Assembly (NCBI GenBank): GCA_022592435.1
Contig: JABYQS010000224.1
Coordinates: 1 to 52,668 of the forward strand
Direction of reading: 5' to 3'
Source: Cerioporus squamosus
Lineage: Eukaryota; Basidiomycota; Agaricomycetes; Polyporales; Polyporaceae
DNA length: 52,668 nt
In this document: piece by piece, positions 44,712 to 52,668 of the stretch
Position numbering within the stretch: the first letter of the stretch is position 1
Layout: each line of letters starts with the position of its first letter
Position numbers and translations under genes: made by a program
The notes under the pieces: generated by a model
The model's input: the letters and a program-made list of their open reading frames with translations, nothing else
Databases searched by the model: none
What the model was told of the DNA's origin: nothing

Positions 44712-47630
44712 CTACGACCGTGTGCTGTTCCCACTGGGATCGAGCAGCCCCAGAAACCCGTACGACCAGAGCTGGATCGCGTCCGACTCCGTGCCGGACG
44801 GGGAGAGGCTCGCGAGATCCGCCACACTGAAGGTGTTCGTCGTATTGTCGAAAGTGTAAGACCACACCTCCGAGTAGATCTCTGCATCACCGGACAACAA
44901 ATGCCAAACGACGGACCAGGCTCGTGAGTACGCGGAGGAGTGCTCGCTCGAGAGGTGGAGAAAACATGCTGACCGCTCTTTGCGCCCTGGATAAACGTCC
45001 ACAGCCGCGTTTGCGCGTCGCGCAGGGACTGCACGAAGGCGGCGTCGGAGCACCACACAGGCGCGGGCGAGGGCGCCGGGTTCGTGTCCACGCTGGTCGT
45101 GTTGTCCTGCGAGCAGAACCCGAGCTGGCGCGCGAGGCCGCTTGCCATGAGGCCTTGCTGGAACGACCTGGGTGCCCTTGTCAGCCGGATGGTGGCGCCT
45201 CACAAAGGGAGGTGGGAGGGAAGAGATCATGAAGACCTCACCAGATGACGGTGCCGTGGTATGCCGCGCGGTCCAGCACGTCGATGGTCGTTGTATTCGA
45301 GTCGTAGGCGGGATTCGCGACCACCATGCCAACGTCCGTGAGGAGACCTGCACAGTGCAAAAGAGACGTCAAGCACCTGGTGGCACATACCGAGACGCTT
45401 CAAGGGGGCTCGGCTCACCACGAGGATATGGCCGCAGAGCATCCACGACGTGTTGCAGAAACTCCCGCGAGACGTTCGCGCCGTACACCAGGTTGAAGCT
45501 CACGTCCGAGTTGAGCACCTCCACAGGCGTCCCGTCCTCCCTCAGCGACAGCGCATAGAACGACACGTTCCCGTTCCCCGTGCCCTGGTCCAACAGCACC
45601 CCACTCAGATTCGCCGCCTGCACAAAGTTCTGCAGCCGCGCCTCCGCCTCCGCCCCGTCCACAGTGACCTCGAACAGCGCGGGGGCCCGCTCCTCCCACA
45701 CGCGCGCGACGCCGTCGATCTGCGACGCGTTCAGCTGCGTGAAGCCGAGCACCCCGCCTCGACGAGCGCCTGCGTCGCGCGCAGGGACGCGGGGACGAGC
45801 ACGGTGTTCACGTCGAACGGGTAGAAGCCGTACCCGAGCCCCTCGTTGCTGTCGCGCCAGTTCCCCACCGGCTGCCCCGGGCGGAGGCCGATGAGGTTAG
45901 AGGTGGTGGGGGAGTGCGCGAAGGGCGCTGCGCGCTCGAGGTTGTAGAAAACCGTCCTGCGAGCCGGGGGGTCAGTCGGGGCGGCACTTGAGATGCGGCG
46001 TATGGTGGGACCACAGACCTGTTGAGAATTTCGGCGTAGGTGCCGTTTTGGAGCGTGGCGTTTTGCGCGAGGAACTGCTCGGCCCGGCCTCGGCCTTGCG
46101 GGAGGTCGAGGAAGTAGTGGCTCATTGCGGGCAGGAGGAGGAGGTCTGTATCGATCATCTGAAGGGCAAGGGGGGTAGGGGGTGGAGGTCAGACGAGCAG
46201 CATCAGCCTGGAAGGACGCTGCCCGGGACGAACTTTGTAGTCGTAGTACGGTTCGTTGCCCAGCTCAGGATGGCCGTTTGCCATATTGACCTGTACGATG
46301 CTGAGTACTAAGAGTGCACGCCGGATGGCTGTCACATACGAATGACGCATAGTCCCCTAATTATGCGTTCAGCAAAGAAGACTCACTCGATACGTCCGCG
46401 AATTCGCACTCACCAATGGTCTCTTCGTGGCATAGGGCTCCAGTCGAGTTCGCCCGCTCGATGACTGCACCGAGTGGCGACTCGATAGCCTCGGACGTGA
46501 GCGTGGGCATCAGCAAGCGGAGCGCAATGAGCGAGTCCCGTCCAAAGTACTGCATGCATCGCCGTCAGTAACGTGCACCGACAGCTCGCGCAGCCTGGCC
46601 AGAGCATAGTCGCCACGCACAGTCAAGAAGCGCCATCCACCAGCGACGAACTTGTCCTTGTAGGTCAGGAACGACACCTGCATGCCACGGCCGCAAACGT
46701 CAGAACTCCGAGACATCGCGCATACATACGAGGAAGAGAATACGAGCCTGCTGCGCGGCCGCGACGTCCCCACTCGCGAGCCCCTGCAGCGCCGTCTGCA
46801 GCCCCTGCGTCCCGTTCGTGCTCTCAGGCAAGAACAGCTTCTCGGTCCCAAACCCGGGGAAGCTCGTCTCGTTCGTCACCACCTTCACCGTGACGGTCCC
46901 GCTCTGCTCTCCGAGCGGCACGATGATGTCCACCGTCGGCGGCGTCCACGACCCGTTGTCCCCCGGGGTGACCGACAGCCGCGCAGCGCTGTCCGCGGGG
47001 ACGGAGAGGTAGAGGTCCGCGCCGTTGTAGTCAGCGGGCGAGGTCGCGGTCGCGTTGATCCACCGCCTGTGCAGGCGCACGGACGTCTCGTTGTGCTCCG
47101 CGAGCGTGTAGTTGAAGATGTCGTGCATCACCCCGCCGCCCTCGACGTAGTCTGCGCAGAGAGTGAAAGTATACGAGAGTCAGGCCGTGCACCGAGATGC
47201 GTGGGTGAGCCTGCAACGTACCCCGCATGGCGCGCACGGCACCGATGATGGTGACCCCGAGCGTCGCGTTCGCGTCGAACGCGAGGTCCGCCTGCACGCC
47301 GACATTGAAGTAGTCCGCCGTCGCGCTCCTGAGCGAGCCCTCCACCAGGCTCACGCCCAGCGTTCCGTTCACGTTCCCGCTCCCGCTCGCAGGGAGGAAG
47401 TACGTGAGCGCGCCCGAGTTCCCCGCGGGGAGCGCGACGACGAGCCGCCGGGGCACGCTCGTGCTGTTCGCGCTCGTCAGGAGCAGCTGCGCGCTCGTGA
47501 GGTTGTCCCGGAGGAAGTGGTTGTCGTTGCCGCCCGAGGGGACCGTGAAGGAGAGGCTTGGTGCGGTGGTGTTCACGATCTGGGCTGCCACTGTGCTGGC
47601 CAGCACCGAGAGTCGGAAGAGCTTTGCCAT
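44712..47630 (-). CDS. Secreted six-hairpin-glycosidase-like protein, with a 1-base frameshift
   Basis: Resembles amylo-alpha-1,6-glucosidase-like (alpha/alpha)6 proteins secreted by basidiomycetes; substrate unknown. It starts at 47630 with a signal peptide (MAKLFRLSVLASTVAAQ). An N-terminal beta-rich domain (RRLVVALPAGNSGALTYFLP) is followed by DYVEGGGVMHDIFNYTLAEH. The catalytic-like barrel has FLTYKDKFVAGGWRFL-TYFGRDSLIAL, the GRDS motif of debranching-type glucosidases, then RANSTGALCHEETIGE, NWRDSNEGLGYGFYP and NTTTIDVLDRAAYHGTVIW. It ends LLDPSGNSTRS at 44712. In a run of four C at 45752-45755, the frame ...RATQALVEAG leads into a stop, while VLGFTQLNASQ continues one base out of frame; one extra base in that run would rejoin them. 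This is either a sequencing error or a recent inactivating change. Introns are otherwise ordinary. Confidence 0.75.
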
Positions 47631-48138
47631 GATATAATGACTTGAAGTTGAGCGCATATTGGGCTTGATGTCGGGGCGGGGGACAGCAGCTTGGTGTGTC
47701 GTCCGGTGTCCATGAGGGCGGTCCGCTGAAATATAGTCCGGGATTCGCCCCTAGCGTCATAGCCAAGGTCAGCTGGTCAACGCTACCCGACGTCAGCTCT
47801 CGTCAGCTGTCTTGAGGCCCACTGTTATAACATCGCTTGGCGCAAGCCCATGTCGCTAGTGCTGCGCAGGCTCTCGTGCACCAGTGGTTCACAATCGACA
47901 AGCAAGAGAAACTCTCCTACCACGCGCGCGAGGTGGACGCGCTGGATCGAGTCTGGACCCATAGCTAGGTCGCTGGAACTGGGGTGAAGGACGCACTGCT
48001 CCTACTACGATGTTAATTACGACGGATGATACCTTATCCAAGTGCCTTGCATGATGTATACCGATTCCTCATACTGATTACAACCTGCCTTGAGCGTAGA
48101 CATACACGAGAAGAAGCTATAAGATACACAACACCTGA
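47631..48138. other. Intergenic: promoter of the glycosidase-like gene, 3' flank of SDE2
   Basis: No gene. Both neighbours are on the minus strand. No strong TATA box was identified. Confidence 0.5.
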
Positions 48139-49073
48139 TCAAGCACTCGCCACACCGACAGCGGCGGCAGCAGCAGCCGCGACAACGGAGGCGGTCGCCG
48201 GAGACTCCAAGACCGCCGCGGCCGACTCGAGCACCTTCTCCGCCGCCGCGGACACGGTGGAGGAGCCAGCACCTGAGCTGGAGGACGACTCTGCGGGGGG
48301 GCTGTGGTTTGTCTTCGCCTTCTTTTTCTTCTTCAGCATCGCTAGGGGACATAGCGTCAATACACGCTCCGGGCAGCGAGGTGGACAGCTTGCGGACTTA
48401 CCGACTGACACAGCGCTCTTGACGTTGTCGACGATCTCTCGGCTCTGCTCGATGTACTCTGTGTCCTCCAGGCGGTGCTTCTTCCCTGCGGCTGCGTCCG
48501 AAGACGAGCCACCAGCGGCCATGCCGAGCTTCTTCTCCAGTGCCTCGAGCTTGGCCCTCTGCGCCTCCTGCTGGGCCTTCTTGCGCAGAGGCTCGCTCTC
48601 GATGTACTCCGCCAGCCTGTACCATATCCACCGGTCAGCAATGCGACAGAAATTGAGGCTGCGGGGGGAACATACTTCTTCGCCTCCTTGATCGTGCTCA
48701 GCCTCCGACCACTCAAGTCCCTGCACGAGTCGTTGTTGCTTGTCTTCTGGCTGCTCATGCGACCGCCGGCCGCGCGCAGCTGGGAGCCGAAACCGCCCTT
48801 GCCACCGCGGAGCCGGGGCACGAGACGCAGCGAGACAAGGTTGTGCGCCCCTTCATCCTGTTCACCAAGGAGCGTAGCAACGGATGCGCTGGTGTCGGGT
48901 ACTAGGCCTGAGGTAGGAGTGAGGACTAGGTCTGCGGCGGCAGAGTGGAGGGGAAGGGACGGATAGCGGTCGGCGAGGAGCTCATAGAGATCGGCGAAGG
49001 AGGTCTCTGAGGGGACAGCGAGGGCAAGGGTGGGGAAGGGAGCAAACGTCGAGATCAGGACAGAGGTAGACAT
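48139..49073 (-). CDS. SDE2: SDE2, ubiquitin-fold splicing and genome-maintenance factor
   Basis: Sde2 is made as a precursor whose N-terminal ubiquitin-like fold is cut after a GG pair; the released C-terminal part joins the spliceosome and protects replication and telomeres. It starts at 49073 (MSTSVLISTFAPFPTLALAV), a ubiquitin-like fold, then RLRGGKGGFGSQLRAAGGRM, the cleavage site GG-KGG and the family signature. NNDSCRDLSGRRLSTIKEAK, split from LAEYIESEPLRKKAQQEAQR by an intron, completes the conserved domain. The C-terminal exons hold a charged helix and KKKKKAKTN, then Ser- and Ala-rich low complexity (SVVAAAAAAAVGVASA) ending at 48139. Three exons. It shares a 464-base divergent promoter with the DUF1295 gene. 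Confidence 0.93.
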
Positions 49074-49537
49074 GGTGCGCAGCGAGCGACAGCGGCTGTA
49101 GAGGGTACACTGGACAAACGCGGGTGGACGTCGTCGACGAGCCGGAGCACGCCAGACGCCGGCGCAGGCGACAAATACCGGCAAACAGCGGTGGCACGTG
49201 ATGGCCTCCGGAAGGTATGTGGACACGAAGAGCTGAGGCCTGAGGCACAGAGTCCGCAGCATGCCTGATTCACAGCGCGATGCTGGAGCCCTGGCTACAG
49301 CCATCTGCGAGGGTGCGCTGCCCAACGAGGGCGCCGAAGTAGAGGCAATGGATGAGTGGCCGCATTTGGCAAGTCCCCGATCCAGGAGGGCAGCGACGTC
49401 AACGCGTCACTCGCATCGCGCCCCGCATCCTCGATCGCGCTCTCACCGCTGCTGCTCTCATCTTCCCACTGCAAGGCGCCGTCTTATAACCCGACACACC
49501 CGTCAAGACACCCCCACGACCCTTCCCTCCTCCCGTC
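49074..49537. promoter_or_regulatory. Divergent promoter of SDE2 and the DUF1295 gene
   Basis: 464 bases between two start codons on opposite strands. A single ACGCGT is at 49402-49407, 131 bases before the plus-strand start. C-rich and CT-rich near the DUF1295 start. No gene inside. Confidence 0.6.
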
Positions 49538-50875
49538 ATGGCACCCATACCTGCCTTTGTCTACAAGGGTATCCCACCCACTTCTCAATGGCCTGTCAAG
49601 TTCTGCCTCTACACCACTGCCGCTGCATGGATCCTCGGTGTCGTTACTGGCAATGTATCACAGGTTGACAGGGTCTGGACATTCCTCCCCACCATATACA
49701 CCGCGTATTATGCCTTGCTTCCCCTCTGGCCCACCACATCTCCTCTCCCGCTGTTCCCATACGTCCCGGAAAGTGTGAACCCGGAGATTGTACAGAAGTT
49801 CAGTCCTCGCGCGCTGTTGATGTTCGGTCTGACGGTGAGTCTGCTCGACTAGGTGTATATGCGTGTGACTGACCGGCTCGCAGTTCGTGTGGATGTGTCG
49901 GTACGTTGTCGCGTTCCCATGACCTGTTCTGCTCGCTCATGATCCACAGTCTGTCATACAACACGTGGAGGCGCGGTTTGTTCAACCTGTCAGTCAGATC
50001 TGTGTATGCCCTTTCTACGACCATGCTGAGACTGAGGCAGGAAGGACGAAGACTACCGCTGGGAGATCCTCCGTCAGAAGCTGCCGTCGTGGCTCTTCCA
50101 GGTCGTGCATCTCGTCTTTATTGGTGCGTGCCTCCGTCCGTCTGTAACCCATCACCTCATGCCAACCGGACCACAGCATTCATCCAGAACGTCATCCTGT
50201 TCGTCTTGGCTGTACCTGCGCAGATCGCCGCGCTGCAGCAACCTGCACATCTGAGCACGTCAGACTATGTCCTTGCAGCTCTCGCTCTAGTCGACATCGC
50301 CGCAGAGTTCGTTGCGGACAACCAGCACTACTCGTTCCAGACGTACAAGCGCACCGGTGTGCACGAGAAGAACGAGTGGCCAGGTGCCCGCATTCAATGG
50401 ACCCCTGCCGACGCGAAGCGCGGCTTCGTGACGCGCGGACTGTGGGCGTGGTCGCGCCACCCCAACTTCTTCTGTGAACAGAGCTTCTGGGTGAGTTTGC
50501 CGAGCTCCCATTTGTCGGCGGAGGCTCGGGTTGACCTTATATGCGCGCATACAGGTGCTCATGAACCTGTTCCCTCTGCTCGCGCCCGAGAGCCCCCGCC
50601 TCCCCAAGCTGCCGCTGCACAGTCTCACCTCGCTATGGCCGCTGGTCCCCACGATCACCATCTGTTCGCTCTTCTTCTCGTCGACGCGATTTACGGAGAG
50701 CATCTCCGCTGCGAAGTACCCCGCGTATGCCGCGTACCAGGACCGCGTGTCGATGTTCGTGCCGTTCCTGACGCCGGTCTGGGGGCTGCTGCTCAAGTTG
50801 CGGGGCAAGAAGGAGCAGGTCGACCGGCTCGTGTATGGCCAACTCGAGCTCGAGGAGGACAAGAAGACGCAGTGA
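49538..50875 (+). CDS. DUF1295 / steroid-5-alpha-reductase-like integral membrane protein
   Basis: Multi-pass membrane protein with the C-terminal fold of 3-oxo-5-alpha-steroid 4-dehydrogenases; the substrate is not known for fungal DUF1295 proteins. It starts at 49538 (MAPIPAFVYKGIPPTSQW). Helices include FCLYTTAAAWILGVVTG and the joined FVWMC-RLSYNTWRRGLFNL, followed by KDEDYRWEILRQKLPSWLFQ, a conserved DEDYRW motif. NVILFVLAVPAQIAAL and DYVLAALALVDIAAEFVADN follow. WAWSRHPNFFCEQSFW is the reductase signature (SRHPNF) that binds the nicotinamide cofactor in relatives. After one more intron it ends ELEEDKKTQ at 50875. Six exons; the second is very short (about 17 bases). Confidence 0.9.
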
Positions 50876-51069
50876 TGGATGTAGGTCTTGGGTGTTGCTG
50901 TGTGTCTCGGACTACTGAGCTCTTTGATGTCTAGCTACTGTTGTTTGTTTGTTGCTTTGCAGTGATATAGTGTACATAGGATATACGGTGTTGTGCGTCC
51001 TGTTGTCCCTCGACACCGGCTGTTGTTACGCACAGGAACCATTAAACCGCGTGAACAGTCCGCGCAGTC

Positions 51070-52290
51070 AAGTTGATTATCCCGCCTGGCTCCCGAGACG
51101 AACATGGTCGCTCAAGCGCTCGGTCATCGTGCATGCCGTCCGCGCGACGACCTACGCGATTTCCGACCCGCTGAACCGTGACCTCTTCCTCGAGCTCTCG
51201 CCCAGTCTCGAGGAATGCGCGCCCGACGCGCGCAAGAACGGCTTCGCCTGGGTCGAACCCACTCCCGACGAGTACCTCGTCGGCCAGGTCCGCGAGATGG
51301 CTGAGGTGAACGGGGTACGTCCTGAGCGCACCGGAGGCTTCTGGTACGGCTCCCGAGGCGAGAGGACGGGAACCCGGGCCAGCGCGCGGCCCCGGGCGAA
51401 CGCGTCGTCTGCCACTTCCGCGGAGACGCGCACACGGTGAGTTCACGGTTGTCTGACTGCACCTCCGAGTACCTGTGTTGATCGCCGAGCCTACAGACAG
51501 GAAGCGGACATCCGGATTCACCTGTTGGCCGCGTGCAGGTCTTAGTTGCGGGCTACCTCGAGCACCTCGGCCCGAACCTACGCGTCTTCCTCCCCGAGTA
51601 CAGGCTCGCGTCTGCGACGTCGGCGGAACCAGCCAACCCCTTCCCATCCTCGCTGCTCGATGCCGTTGCGAGCTACCGTTAAGTACCTGGTCCAGGAGTG
51701 CGGATTCGAGCCGCGGCACATCATCGTCGACGGGGACTGCGCTGGAGGCGGGATCGCCTGGAACTTGGCCCGTTACCTCGCGCTAGCGAAGATACCCTCT
51801 CTGCCCGTTCCCGGAGGCGCTATGCTCCTGTGCCCGACCATGGACTGGGCCAAGACTCACACAGGGCCCGACGCCGCTGTGACCCGCAACAACTCCTCGG
51901 ACTACGTGCAAGCCGTGTTAGACACCGACTACACGGGACGAGCTCTCCTTGGCCGACTTCCGCACGACAAGCTGGAGACGAGCCTCTGGCTGTCCCCGGG
52001 CGCCGCCCACGCAGAGTGGAAGCCTGGCATGTTCGCCGGTCTCCAGAGGACTTGTGGTGATTGTGGTGGCGGCAGGCGGCGCAGAGTACACTCTGGACGG
52101 GATGCGTGTCGTCAAGGACAGACTGGCGGAGGACTTGGGGAATGACTTGTTCACTTACGTCGAGGTTCCGGATGCCGCGCATGACTTCTTCCTCATGATA
52201 CATGGCACGAGCCCGAGCGCACGCAGACCCTGCAGATGCTCAGCGAGTGGATCCCAACAATTGGATTCGCGCGTTTGATTCAGTACGTTG
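51070..52290 (+). pseudogene. Alpha/beta-hydrolase fold-3 (HSL-like) esterase pseudogene
   Basis: Relic of an esterase of the hormone-sensitive-lipase-like family. YPAWLPRRTWSLKRS, LSPSLEECAPDARKNGFAW and VREMAEVNGV mark the N-terminal part, but no ATG opens this frame. After FWYGSRG the frame breaks (about 51355-51375) and resumes as GERVVCHFRGDAHT, where the oxyanion HGGA is now RGDA. An intron ends before VLVAGYLEHLGPN. The nucleophile elbow reads GDCAGG: the TGC at 51738-51740 replaces the Ser codon of GDSAGG. The middle (CPTMDWAKTHTGPDAAV, LWLSPGAAHAEWKPGMF) is open. An extra base near 52054 and a missing base near 52200 shift the frame again around AGGAEYTLDGMRVV, PDAAHDFFLM and WHEPERTQTLQML. 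The catalytic His (AAHDFF) remains. Confidence 0.85.
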
Positions 52291-52668
52291 TCCGCGGTTC
52301 TACTTGCCGTATATCCATAAGGCCACAGGGTTGTTCGTAGGGCTTGCGGACGATCGCGGTGCACCTGGCCTACAGGTACGAGTTGGCCTATCGAACTCGA
52401 GAATAGATATGGGCGCAAGACCTGATCTATCCTGTGTTGTCCGCATCGTCTTGTGGCGTAGTGGGCACATCATCGGTGCGTGCATGTCAATGTCTAGAGA
52501 GCGTATGTGGCCGGAACGTGCCAGAATGCTTGTCTCTCCAGGCAGACGATTGGGCGGGCCCGCCTTTGAAGGAGAAAAGGACCACGTATTTACTTAAAAT
52601 CGCACTTCATCCTAGACCACAAGATCCTCTACATCGTACTGAAGGAGTGGGGCGACATCCTCCTCAGC
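52291..52668. other. 3' flank of the hydrolase pseudogene, end of window
   Basis: No gene seen up to the window end. A minus-strand frame and a plus-strand frame here are short and unlike known proteins. Confidence 0.35.

Overview
The window is nuclear DNA from a filamentous basidiomycete, most likely an Agaricomycete close to the polypores. It is GC-rich, and genes on both strands are cut by many introns of about 45-75 bases with GTRNGY donors and short CAG/TAG acceptors. The gene content fits: a class I hydrophobin, a fungal Ras1, a secreted sedolisin protease, a basidiomycete-type BTB protein, a Git3/cAMP-receptor-like GPCR and a ThuA-domain secreted protein. All exon maps are my own splice reading from phase and signals, without transcripts.

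Layout. 0.1-5.3 kb (minus): a low-complexity proline-rich/charged protein, then a BTB protein. 6.7-7.8 kb (minus): a complete seven-exon Ras GTPase. 7.8-10.6 kb: no recognisable protein, but well-formed introns on the plus strand suggest an undescribed spliced transcript. 10.6-19.7 kb (minus): a 7TM receptor with a long cytoplasmic tail, DNA polymerase eta, and a Rieske-AIF oxidoreductase. 20.9-21.2 kb: a MITE-like element. 21.4-25.6 kb (plus): secreted sedolisin and ThuA protein. 26.6-30.9 kb: a decayed patch, with an MFS transporter split by a 0.8-kb TIR element and a convergent medium-chain oxidoreductase pseudogene. 31.4-35.4 kb (minus): CSE1/exportin-2. 36.4-37.0 kb (plus): hydrophobin. 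38.9-41.6 kb (plus): aldehyde dehydrogenase carrying a TA-flanked MITE inside an intron. 42.0-44.4 kb (plus): DHA1-type MFS transporter. 44.7-47.6 kb (minus): secreted six-hairpin-glycosidase-like protein with a 1-base frameshift. 48.1-50.9 kb: a divergent pair, SDE2 (minus) and a DUF1295 membrane protein (plus). 51.1-52.3 kb (plus): an alpha/beta-hydrolase pseudogene whose nucleophile serine codon is now cysteine.

How the parts relate. Most housekeeping genes (Ras, Pol eta, AIF, CSE1, SDE2) are intact, while the secretory, transport and oxidoreductase genes between them carry the insertions and decay. Two unrelated nuclear-cycle genes, Pol eta and CSE1, each have three perfect ACGCGT (MluI cell-cycle box) sites within 60 bases just upstream of the start codon, pointing to shared G1/S control. 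Three non-autonomous TIR elements of three different kinds sit in one 20-kb stretch: one in a promoter region, one in a coding exon, one in an intron. No rRNA gene, convincing tRNA gene, CRISPR array or phage feature was seen.
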